From Cristatella mucedo (lineage: Eukaryota; Bryozoa; Phylactolaemata; Cristatellidae): DNA of 64,000 nt. This document shows, piece after piece, positions 34,964 to 45,354 of this stretch (its first letter is position 1; every line of letters begins with the position of its first letter). The stretch spans positions 15,106,001 to 15,170,000 of the forward strand of contig WPIO01000001.1 of NCBI GenBank assembly GCA_009760855.2, written 5' to 3'. A program made the translations under genes and the position numbers. Below the pieces are notes generated by a model, which worked only from the letters and a program-made list of their open reading frames with translations, was not told the origin of the DNA and searched no databases.

Positions 34964-35383
34964 TCTGGCTAAGAAATGGCATAAAAAAGGCCCGCCGACT
35001 TTTAATCCGCACTGAAGGCGACTAAACGGCGATAAATTCCGAAAGAGAACCTTACAAGCCGCCTGAAGAAGTTAACCACTTCCTTCCTAGTTACTCCAGC
35101 ACGGTCCCCACCGGGTCTTCGTGAGCAATAGCTACTGAGCCTTAAACCACCCCGGGAAAGCTCGGTAGGGGGCCATTGGACTCGGAGAGTGACTCTAGAG
35201 GCGTGGTGGTAAGGCGCACCTCCAGCGGATATGCGAAGTTCCTCCGAGAGGAGTAACCGCTCTTCAGAGCTAGAAAGGCTGCTTTCGTAGGGCTAATCTC
35301 AGTGCCCACTTCTTAGTTTGCCGAGCTGGGCACCTGTCCTACTCAACTTGAAGCTCCCAAAATGGAGGTACAAGCATTTTTGC
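34964..35383. other. Unassigned stretch
   Basis: GC-moderate DNA without recognised gene or repeat. Confidence 0.3.
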
Positions 35384-36712
35384 AGTGTCTCAAAGTACAG
35401 GTCGGTGTCTGTGAAGCACGTTTTTAGCACGGAGCTTCCTGCTCTCCCAAGCCTTTTTAAGTGTTAATAAACAGCTAGGGGGATTTTAAACATCAAGCTT
35501 TTAGCGAGCCTAAGAGCCTTCCGAACGGAATTCGGACTTGTTGTACCACAGGCATCGACAGCACTGCCACTGCCATCCGAGGAGCCTTTAAATTACGGGG
35601 GATGGGGTATCCAGGGATGTGTGCTTGTCTACTACTTTTCCCTATGTTTAGTCATCTATTCCCGGTGTAATCTCTAAGTAAAATATATGCATTCCTTTAT
35701 GTGCATACGACACACAGTCGTACCAATGCTTTGACCCCTCCTGCCTTTCATCGCAAAGCTCTAACTCTCACGCTGCTTATATCGCTGACATTCGCACTTG
35801 GATGACAACTAACTTTGTATAAATTGAATCCCGATAAAAACCAACTTAATTGCTATGGACAAACCAAGTGCGACTCGGAGATTGGAAAGTTTAAAGCTCA
35901 AAAGATCGGCTTTGCCAGCATATCTCTCGTGGCATCGGTAGAAAATCTCGGTGGCCTGCTCCAAAGTGACCCTTCTTTAGACGACTTCATCAGCTTTCTA
36001 TTCAAGTCTGCCTACTTCCAGCTAAGTTACAGTGAAAGTATTTGGCTTGCTTATACAGGAATACTACGGCAAAGTTGGTCTATGCATTTATGTTATCCTG
36101 TCGTAACCACTCGTATCTCACTGCTCGCCGGCCATTCGGATTGTGCAACAAGGCACTTACGATCGGTGCAAAACTTAGCAGCCAGCCTTGTCCATCGTGA
36201 GCTGCTCAATTGCCACATTACAGCACTCTCATCAATCTGCACTGGCGCCTCATCAAGCAGCGTATCGACTTCAACGTCGACTTCTCACTCACTTTTAGGT
36301 CTCTTCATTCTCCCGCTTCAGCCAACCAATCAGAACTCCTTTCTACCCGGGGCTAGACATCGTAACACCTGCTTTTCTTGCTGAAGTCAATCTGAGCCTT
36401 AAACTAACCCGGAATTCCATAGGGACCATGCTTCTAGTTTGTGTGCTCCCAAAGCCTGGAACTCACTCCTGACTGATGTCACGAGACCCCCTGATTAGAC
36501 GACATTTAAAAAAGCTATGCACCATTCTGTTTAGCTATGCACTAACCTGTTTCTCACAGCATTTGCTGGGTGCATTTGAATTATCCTTCGCGTGTTGTGG
36601 ATGTTATAAATTACCATATTAACATGCTTCCCTTATAGCATATGCAAAGAGTTTTTAAAGAAATTTCATTCTTTGTGAGCGCTATGCAAATTTCATTATT
36701 ATTATTTCCACA
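35384..36712 (+). mobile_element. LINE-A, diverged 5'-truncated copy
   Basis: Collinear with about 53350-54600 of the full ORF copy: a degenerate YADD region (35700-35750), ADIRTWMTTNF-like (35795), LNPDKNQLN, SLDDFISFLFKSAYFQL, and the 3' tail at 36650-36710 with ATT run. Many frameshifts. Its first 443 bp are duplicated in inverted orientation at 32041-32483. Confidence 0.8.
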
Positions 36713-37034
36713 CCCCTCAAGGTGAGTTTCAGCCTTCTGCCTGCACAATTATAGCTACGCCCCTGGTCTATCCTGCTTTCTTAATATACTCCTTTCTGTC
36801 AGTTTTGTAAGCATCGAGCAGAACAAGCTATATTAGCAAATTATTACTTTAAAAAATAATGGCGCCGCTCAGGCTCGTAAGCATGCGCTAGCCAGGACAG
36901 TTACAGTCCCTCTCTCCCTCATAGAAATGACCCAGAAGTGGTGTGCTGGAGGAGGGCAGCCAAGAATGACAACAGCAGGAATGGATGTAGCAGACGTATT
37001 ACGATGGGCATCAGTAAGGTGATTCGTATGGCTT
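36713..37034. other. Unassigned stretch
   Basis: No gene or repeat recognised. Confidence 0.3.
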
Positions 37035-37168
37035 GTCTTAGCCCAGGGCAAGGCTGATTGCCATTAACGACCCAGGTCATGGGTTTGAGTCCTCAAACAG
37101 ACAACCCTTTATTGCCAACTAAAAGCAGGCTCCTCTAACGGTATATAAAAGAGTCTGTAGAATCAGCT
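37035..37168 (+). mobile_element. SINE1-like, strongly diverged copy f
   Basis: GGCAAGGCTGATTGCC, a box B-like GGTTTGAGTCCTC, ACCCTTTATTGCCA and GGTATATAAAAGAGTCTG follow SINE1 order. Confidence 0.5.
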
Positions 37169-38029
37169 GCCCCTTACTTTATTCAATGGCGAGACGCCTC
37201 GCACCGACCATTCGACCGCGTAACAGCATTTTTAGAGCATCCTTCATGTTGCTGTTTTGACCCAAGGTCTACGTTGGCACTTTAGATCGCCTGGTTACAA
37301 ATAGGGTCAATAACCCGACAAACATCTATTATCTTCAAGACGATTTGAAGCTAAAAACATAGGCTCCAGAATTTGTTAGACTTGCAACAGGTTCGCCAAG
37401 TAAAACCATAAAAGCTGCTGCTAAATGTCGCGATAAATGTGTATCTCGTGACTGCTTGCCAGCGAAGTATGAATATGTAATCGTACAAAAGCCTTACGAT
37501 TGCTGCGAATCTTTTCTTTATGAGTACTTGCATACTCTAGTGCTAGGCTAGCTACGCGTCCCAGGGTCGGGTTTGGGTCGTTTCTTGTGACCATTCTCTA
37601 GCTTACCGTTATGCCCTGCCAAGGTCACCGACACAGCTAGAAGATCTTCCGTAGACCTTATTTTCAGATTGACTGCCTCGAGCGAGGCAGTCCTTTGTCC
37701 GTTCGTAAATGGCAAGCTGTCAATTACCAATGGTATCAGCACTTTAATTGTGGGTTTCCCAACCGTAATGCTTCATCTTGTCGCCAAGTAGCCTCATATT
37801 CCAGCTGCCAGTTGAATAGCCTACAAAGTAAGACTCGGTTCTGTATTCATAATTGCCATTGCCAATTTTTACGGGTCTAGCTAAGCAGAGCTAGATTATC
37901 GTGTCCGTTGGGTACAAGAGCCAGTGCCTAACGTAAAGCCCCTAAATAGCACGATAATTAACATTTGCTCTCAGTTAATACGCAGTGGGAAATCTTTCCC
38001 GTGTAAACTGTGGGTGGCAGGTTCTTTTT
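37169..38029. other. Unassigned stretch
   Basis: No recognisable gene. Short frames only. Confidence 0.3.
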
Positions 38030-38111
38030 GTTCGTCTCAAGCTGCAGTCTACTGCACTTATTGTGTATCAATCTCCAGCCAGTTGTACTTATTTCACATC
38101 AATCTCCATTG

Positions 38112-38233
38112 TTTATCAAGCATGATATTACTCACCATTCAATCGCGTTTCCCTTAGACGCAAATGTAAAGTGCCTAGAAAGAGATTGAGTTCTCTGAGG
38201 GCGCTTTATCAAGTGCATTATTATTATTATACG
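38112..38233 (+). mobile_element. LINE-A 3'-tail fragment
   Basis: TCAAGCATGATATTACTCAC, CAAATGTAAAGTGCCTAG, AAAGAGATTGAGTTCTCTGA, GGGCGCTTTATCAAGTGCAT and (TTA)n. Nearly identical to the tail of the copy at 54480-54604. Confidence 0.85.
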
Positions 38234-38317
38234 GTCGGCGGAATTTACTTTTTATCAAGCTTCAGTCTGCCGAAATTTCTTTGTTTCGAGTTCAAGTCTG
38301 CTGTACTTACTTTATAT

Positions 38318-38418
38318 AATTCATTTCATTTATATAGCGCTCTAAGAGAAATTACTCTCTATTCATGTGCTTCACATATGCCTCGGGGCTCGAGCCTACG
38401 ACCTCAGCCAGACCTTGG
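38318..38418 (-). mobile_element. SINE2, copy d (5'-truncated) with target duplication
   Basis: Minus strand: box B GGCTCGAGCCCC-like, CATATGTGAAGCACATGAAT, AGAGAGTAATTTCTCTTAG and AGCGCTATATAAATG. Flanked by ACTTTATAT (38309-38317) and ACTTTGTAT (38419-38427), a 9-bp target duplication with one mismatch. The box A end is lost. Confidence 0.8.
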
Positions 38419-38490
38419 ACTTTGTATCGAACTCCAGTCTGCTTTCCTTACCCTGTATCGAGCTCAAGTCTGCTGTACATTTCTTTGAAG

Positions 38491-40637
38491 CACCAGCCGC
38501 TCTTTTTTGAATAAGGTAACGGTTTTCCGGAAATTTGCAGTTACTGAGCGTTGATGATTAGGAGGCACTCCGTGGCTTGCATCCTATATAGGTTTTGTTG
38601 ACGTGATCATTGGCGGGCGGATGAAGGATATAGTCTAGCTGAGCGTTTACCCTCCCGACATTGGTTGAATACATCCAGATTTGATCTTGTGTGGAGCGAT
38701 TTCTGAGGTATGAGCAATTTTGATTGCTGTCAGGGTTATAATATATCTGCTGCATGTACGCATGCATGGAGGCCGTGCTTTGAGACACTCCACTAATACC
38801 AGTCACGTGGCTTTGAGGTCTAGCACCTGTTGCATGCGAAGTGTTTTGTGTGGACAGCTAGTTTTAAAGTCTCTACACAAGTTCGTAACGCTGGCACATC
38901 TGTATACCAACCTAGAATTACGTAATACCGACTGACCCTTTGTTATTGTACGTTCAGCCGCCCTATGCCGTTACGTGCTTGCTATGACTTCGTGGGTTAG
39001 ATGTGCTTCTTACTTGCTCTGGAATAGAGAGCACCATGAGAGGTAAATTGCTGACTTTGCGAAACAGAATCCGCCCAGGCTTCATATTCTCTGTGCGCCG
39101 AACTCTTAGGCGTAACGACTACTTAGTCGCCATGGCTTTGCCAGAGATTAGCTAGAGACGCTAGCTGTTTTTCTGCCAGCTCTGGCTGTCTATCTTGTTG
39201 CACAGACAGTGATGTTTGCCCACACATCGATGGAGCATGTGAGTTCTTCTATGTCCATTGTGGCGCGACGACGCACCAGCTAGCCAACCACGCGAGCCTG
39301 ACCCGCATGCGCTTGTCCTCCGTGTGGTCTTGGCTACCAAAGTGTAGTTTGAGTGTATGCCAGCTCCTCTGATGAGCCTGTGATGTGGCATGGACACAGG
39401 CCGGTAACCGCTGGTGGCCAGATGGTGGATTCACCATCAGGGTCGGCCACTGTACAGTTGTGGTCCTCGATGAATCATCGGGGTCACCCAGGGGACTGGA
39501 GGAAGGGTCGGAGACTCTAGTGTGAGAAGGGGGCGAAGGCAGTCGTGCGTCTTGCTGCTCCGTGCCTTGTACAATAAACCGTTGGCGTTGTTCATCGGCT
39601 GGCTCTCTTATGGACGAACCGAACCACACAAAGAGTCGTCGCCGAAGCAGGTTTCAGCTGGTTTCCAACTGCTATTCGTCATGGACCATCCGCCGTGCAA
39701 CGCGCTGCGGGAGCTGAGGAACGACTCGTTGAACAGTTCCTTCGTTGTGGAGCCTTTCCCGTCCCCTGGCCTATCGCCCTATTGCCACTGCAGAGCGAAA
39801 GCACCGAAGGCAGAGCCAGGACTTCAACGTGGGATTGGTACTAAATCTCGATCTCAATAGGCAGGCTCTAAGGTCGATGCTTTTCCTTTGAAAGCCGTCC
39901 GGATTAACTCTTTAGCCTACCTGAAGAAATTGTTCTCACCTGCTGAGCATGCGTGTCGTGTGTTCTTGCTGAGCAGCAACACGCTTTTTCGGTACCGAAT
40001 ACTCCAGAAACACGTCACGGTATCAATTCGTGCTATTTACTTAGACATTGAGGACCTCATGGAAACGGACTGTGCTGCCATTGGTCGTTACGATTTGCCA
40101 CTAGACAGGGATTGCTCAATCAATCAACAACAGGTCCACTCCAGTTCGCAAGATGCGGTGGCTCAACGCCGTCTGGATACCTCCCTGCTCTCATCCAAGA
40201 TGTTTGTTTGTATCGCCATATTTCGCCATCCAACGCCAGAACGACTGGTGTAACGCTGGAAAGCTTTCTGTACCTCACTCAAAGCCTGGGAGGCTTTCGG
40301 TGCACACGCCACGATCTCGAACAACGCTCCCATTGGACGAGGCTGAAGCTGCCGAGCACAGGGGCCACCGCTCGAAGACCTCTTTAGACCCATTGGAAGT
40401 GATTTGCATCGTTAGCAAATCTTAAACGATGATCATCCCTTTAAGAAAATGAATAGCTCTTGAACCCGACTCTATGCGTGCATGCTGAAGATGGGCTGCT
40501 TCAGCAGTCTTTTTAACCTCTCATAATAAGAATATGTGTAACCTACTCTGAAAAAACGCAATTTAACTTCGCCTCGAAGGTGCACCGCCCGACGTGCCTC
40601 TGAAAATACTTTTCAAGTCTGGTAGCCTCTTTCTGGA
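38491..40637. other. Long stretch without recognised gene
   Basis: GC-moderate sequence with open frames on both strands (for example 39249-39629 minus, Ser/Pro-rich, and 39522-39860 plus), but no family motif. I do not assign a gene. Confidence 0.3.
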
Positions 40638-40812
40638 TAGGGCGGTTGCTTTCACGACCACGGTCCCGAGGTCGTGGGTTCGATTCCTGCGGTGGGCGAT
40701 CCTTTATCGCCACTGCAAGCGCTGGCATAGCCGTAAAGACTCTTCTTCTGTCGCTATACAAAAGAGGGCTGCTTCAAAAAGATCAGCTAGTATTTATTGA
40801 TTTATTTATTTT
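40638..40812 (+). mobile_element. SINE1, copy c
   Basis: GGGCGGTTGCTTTCACGACC, box B GGTTCGATTCC at 40677-40687, GGTGGGCGATCCTTTATCG, CCACTGCAAGCGCTGGC and TCGCTATACAAAAGAGGG. It ends in an (ATTT)n run. The box A part is replaced by unrelated sequence. Confidence 0.8.
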
Positions 40813-40874
40813 CCGGATGCTAGATAACCACCAGGGAGGTGACTACCAACTTTTTAGAGATAGTAGCTGAATGG

Positions 40875-40932
40875 GGTTTAGAGTTTAGTGTTTAGGGTTT
40901 TAGGGTTTATAGTTTAGGATTTAGGGTATAGG
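40875..40932 (+). repeat. Degenerate TTTAGGG-type tandem repeats
   Basis: GTTTAGAGTTTAGTGTTTAG, GGTTTTAGGGTTTATAG and TTTAGGATTTAGGGTATAGG: about eight heptamer-like units, several exact TTTAGGG. Confidence 0.6.
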
Positions 40933-41033
40933 CTGGGCTTCACCTCCGCCGCCTAAATCCGCCCTTACTCGTATTCCACGCTTTAATTAGTGCGTAATAG
41001 GGCGTAACGGGATCTCTTGAGATGGAGCTATAC

Positions 41034-41282
41034 TCAGTAGACCTCTGAGGCTTCGCGCTCATTTGCAGGAACGTGCGGCACGCCGTAGTGCGCTCCCGCT
41101 TTGGCGAGTACGAACGCGTGCCCGGCTGCGTCGAGCGGGACCAAACTCCCACGGGACCGAACTGTATGGCTCACCGACGCCGCTACCGCCACCGAAGCCG
41201 CCGCCGCCGCAGCTGCTGCCGCCGCAGTCGCAGCCGCCGCCGCCGCTCGCTCCATCAGAAACCATCCTTCCAATCCATCCAT
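41034..41282 (-). other. GC-rich trinucleotide repeat and possible poly-alanine frame
   Basis: A (CCG)n-like stretch lies at 41178-41255. On the minus strand it translates to an N-terminal-like MERAAAAAATAAAAAAAA, then SHTVRSRGSLVPLDAAGHAF, without a recognised family. On the plus strand it gives Ala- or Pro-rich frames. It could be a first exon of an unknown gene, but repeats alone can make such frames. Confidence 0.25.
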
Positions 41283-41341
41283 CCTTCCAATTATACTGAG
41301 TTGATTTTATTTCAATAGAGCGTGAACTTCATTTGACCGTG

Positions 41342-41560
<219 letters not shown>

Positions 41561-41601
41561 TTATATATATCTGTATTCTTAGTTATACATTCATCAATAT
41601 A

Positions 41602-41670
41602 GGGGGAAATGTCGTATTTCAGGGGGAAATGTCCTAGCGTGGGAAATGTCTGGGGGAAACGTCAGGGGGG
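41602..41670 (+). repeat. Short GGGGGAAATGTC direct repeats
   Basis: GGGGGAAATGTC occurs twice exactly, and GGGAAATGTC and GGGGGAAACGTC occur nearby, within about 65 bp just downstream of the GT tract. A run of about 16 C follows at 41746-41761. Confidence 0.8.
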
Positions 41671-41939
41671 AGAATATCATACAACCGTCCGGAGGAGCAC
41701 ACCGTTCACGGAGCTGCTGTGCAGCAGGGGCCAGAGTCCGGTGGCCCCCCCCCCCCCCCCCGCTGCTCCAAGCCCCCGGCTTGAGGTACTCGAGAGCACG
41801 CAGAGGCTGTGCTTGACGGAGGTCTATTCCAGGCAAACCGTAGCGGCCTTATAGGTCATCCAGAGTGAGAACTTTGACTTGTAGTTTCCTTTATCGACCT
41901 GGAGCCGCTTGGCTTCTTCTGCTTCGGTAACTGCGACGG

Positions 41940-42450
41940 CGACTGTTAGGCGTCGTTACGAAATGGGTGTGCGGCTTTCACGTCCGGTCAGCAGCAATAG
42001 GTCGGAAACACGGCGCTCGAAACGGCGCTAGTCTCTCAGCCGACGCACGACGACTACCGGCGACGCCTGAACCTTGTCTGGTTACTTGTAGGTGCTGCAC
42101 CAATGCACGCAGGTATGCCGACAGTATCAGAAACCATGGCAGCAACGACGAGCGCTCGCACCGTACCGTACATCAAGTCCGCATCTACGATGCAAACAGT
42201 AGTTCACAGCTGCGGACGGTTACTGACGTACACCAATGACAATGTGGCGTAGAGGCGTAGAGCTCACATCAGCTTCAATGCCAAGGGCTCGAGTCGCTAA
42301 TCCTCACTGCCCCCCTACCTCTGGGCGCCGGCCTTTTATAGGGCCTCAGCGATTAACCATCGCATAATCTCATAATCACAAATAGTAGCTAACCGCAATA
42401 ATTCGGCTGCTTTAGCTGGCGTCGCCGTTACAGCGTCCGAATGTCGGCCC
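41940..42450 (+). repeat. Dispersed repeat R1, copy b
   Basis: CGGCGCTAGTCTCTCAGCCG, TACTTGTAGGTGCTGCACCA, ATGCACGCAGGTATGCCGAC, ATCGCATAATCTCATAATC and AGCTGGCGTCGCCG match copy a at 1-690. There is no SINE at the site interrupted in copy a. Confidence 0.55.
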
Positions 42451-43287
42451 CGACACTTTCTCACGACTGCACGAAAGTATCGCGTGCACTGCAAACCAGC
42501 GGCGCTCCGAAAAAGAATTTGAGAAGGCAGAAGTCGACGTTGTACCGGCGATACCGCTCACAGGCAGCGGGCCTGCAGTAGGATATTGGAGGGTGGGCGG
42601 GCTTAATTATAAAACTCGGCATTCTTGAATCTAGCCAGCCATCTCAATGTCATCGGCCGCTACTGCTTGCGGCCTGTGCCCAACTTCGTATAGACTGGTG
42701 TAAGTGGCGTTAAGATTGGAATCTTAGTGTCCCGTTGACTTCTGAAATATGCGCCCGCTAAATATGTCACACTATGACAGAGCTTGAAATGGTTAACCAT
42801 TCTTGAATTATAATGATTAAGGGCTAGATTCGTCACAATCTATGGTCTAGATGCGGTAAAAAAACTACAAATAAATAAAAATATTTAAAGGTACGGTTCG
42901 TCAGCTGTGCAGCGGTCTTCTAACTAGTGAGTTATACTCTACGGCTGGTACTGTTCAAGTGTGGCTCCGTGTGATTGTCGAAGGAAACCGCTCTACGCCG
43001 TGCACACTTTTTCAAGTGAGGGCGAGCTGGATTGCTGCCTTGCTTTGCTACCGTCGGCTGTCGAGCTTGCTTGGAGGCGCCATCTCTGCTAGTCCTAGGC
43101 AGGCACGGTGTGAAAGGACCAAGACCGAGTGGTTGTAGCGTTTGGTGTCGGAAGTGCTGGATAACTGCAGAGGACCCTTAGCGGTCATCTTGCAACGGAG
43201 CAGCTCTCAGGCTAGCCGCGATATTAGCCCTTGCCTTAGTGGGTCTGACTAGGGCACCTAGAGCAACCGTAGCAGGCGGACTAGTCT
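42451..43287. other. Unassigned stretch
   Basis: No recognised gene. Low-quality short frames only. Confidence 0.3.
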
Positions 43288-43386
43288 AGGATTGGCCAAG
43301 GATTGGTCAAGGACTAGCCAAGGACTAACCAAGGACTGGCCGAGGAATGACCAAGGGCTAGCCAGGGGCTAGCCAATGGCTAGCCA
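43288..43386 (+). repeat. 11-bp minisatellite, nine units
   Basis: Nine consecutive units of AGGACTAGCCA (variants AGGATTGGCCA, AGGACTAACCA, AGGGCTAGCCA and others) with no length change. Confidence 0.95.
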
Positions 43387-43469
43387 GGAAGAATTAGGCC
43401 GAGGACGGACACCGAGAGCTAGGGTCCGACGAAAACAATAACAGCTACGCCCAAGGTCGAGAGGGAAGG

Positions 43470-43475
43470 GAGAGG

Positions 43476-43558
<83 letters not shown>

Positions 43559-43588
43559 GGGAGGGAGGGAGAGAGGGAGAGAGGGAGG

Positions 43589-43677
<89 letters not shown>

Positions 43678-43697
43678 GGAGGGGGAGAGGGAGGGGG

Positions 43698-43784
<87 letters not shown>

Positions 43785-43824
43785 GAGAGAGGAGAGGAGA
43801 GAGAGAGGAGAGAGAGAGGAGAGA

Positions 43825-43855
<31 letters not shown>

Positions 43856-43975
43856 GGGAGAGAGAGAGGGAGAGAGAGAGGGAGAGAGAGAGGGAGAGAG
43901 AGAGGGAGAGAGAGAGGGAGAGAGAGAGGGAGAGAGGGAGAGAGAGAGGGAGAGAGAGAGGGAGAGAGAGAGAGC
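43470..43975. repeat. Long GA-rich tract
   Basis: About 500 bp of (GA)n with GGGA and GGA interruptions, a purine-only plus strand. The long Leu/Ser/Pro minus-strand frame over it is an artefact. Confidence 0.97.
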
Positions 43976-43989
43976 TGTAGCGACGCGCG

Positions 43990-44222
43990 CATAGGGTAGT
44001 TAGTTATACTCGGACTTCGGGAGTTAGCGCAGTTAACTCCGTCGGTCCGGTACACGCCGGGTAAACGCGTAGGGTAGTTATTATAGTCGGACTTCGGGAG
44101 TTCGCGCAGTTAACTCCGTCGGCCGATACGCGCCGCGTAAACGCACAGGGTAGTTGGTTATACTCGGGCTTCGGGAGTTCGCGCAGTTAACTCCGTTGGT
44201 ACGGTGCGCGCCGCGTAAAGCG
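43990..44222 (+). repeat. 77-bp tandem repeat, three units
   Basis: GGGTAGTT begins units at 43994, 44072 and 44148 (78 and 76 bp apart). Each carries TCGGACTTCGGGAGTT, CGCGCAGTTAACTCCGT and CGCCGCGTAAACGC variants. GGAGTT...AACTCC makes a small inverted repeat in every unit. AATAAAAAG at about 44259 follows, so an LTR U3-like arrangement is conceivable. Confidence 0.85.
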
Positions 44223-45315
44223 CTTGCGTCGGCGCGTAACCGCTACGAACAGGCCCACAATAAAAAGATTGCTTCCGGCACCCATTTGTGGCCGCCTGTG
44301 TTTTAACCGCATCGCAGCACTGCATCGCACAGTCCACCGGTAGAGAGCCGGGGGACGAGCTTGTCTGCGAGGTTACAATCTTACGCTGGTCTCATTGCCT
44401 GTGGCGATATATGGCTGAGCGTTGTATCTAGAGGGCTCTTTTTGATCCAGCCGGGTACAAGACATTGTTTGATTGCAATGCTAAAATTGGACAATCAAGA
44501 AAATTCACTGCTAAAATTTCGAGAATTAATGAGCTGCTACTACTTGCACTTACTGCCGCACACAATCAATTCAATTTGTTCAGGCTCAACTTGACGTACC
44601 TGCAGATGTCTGGAGGCCAAATTTAACCGCAATCACTAGACAATCTTATTTGGCAGAGCTTTTCGTGTAATAAACTTTGGTAAATAACAAACAAAAAGGA
44701 CTGTAACGAGTTTCACTGATCTACTTCTTGGCTCTATACTGGTGATCCTTTTGCAGACGCCAAACGGCCAGCCGAGAGCACTACCCTAAGTGCTCCATAA
44801 AGCTGAAGCAATCACACAAGAGACATTCGGCCTCTTGGTTTCCTACATTCTTGACTCTCCTCGAGTAATCGATTACCCTAACAACGGACAAAGTAATTTT
44901 CCGTTATGCTGTAACTTCTACTTGAAAATTGAGAGAATAGGTCGTACTGTCGAAAAGCGATTTTTTTCAACCACAAAAAGTACCGCATAATTAGGGTAGG
45001 TCTATGTATAAGTCTCAGACTAGCGGTCTATAAGTTAGCTATTGGTTTTTCCGGACCATGTATTCGGCCAATTACATTCTATGAATTTTAGTGATTAGAA
45101 TCTGTGCAGCAAAGTTTAAACCGATCTGGTGCTCAGAAGCTCTGGTTTTATAGCCAAGCTAATTTTGGGAGTATAATTAGTACATTTTCCGAAAAAGTGC
45201 ATTGGAGTATTTTCACAGAAAATTTAAAGTTCTGTTCGAACAGATGCTGAGCCTGTAGAGACAAGCTTCCAGACCACCTGCCTGAATTTTTTAGTTCACT
45301 TTAACCCATTTGGGA
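44223..45315. other. Unassigned stretch
   Basis: AT-rich, without recognised gene or repeat. Confidence 0.3.
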
Positions 45316-45319
45316 GGTC

Positions 45320-45321
45320 TG

Positions 45322-45354
<33 letters not shown>

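Larger units (their letters stand above)
38030..38490 (+). repeat. Degenerate 31-bp minisatellite with two insertions
   Basis: Units of the form CGAACTCAAGTCTGCTGTAC plus TTACTTTGTAT recur (near 38033, 38069, 38260, 38288, 38428, 38459), 29-36 bp each. The array is split by a LINE-A tail (about 38112-38233) and a SINE2 (38318-38418). Confidence 0.75.

Noticed and set aside
43369-44055. 228-codon Ser/Leu/Pro-rich minus-strand frame
   Set aside because: Translation of the GA tract complement, with no non-repeat coding part.
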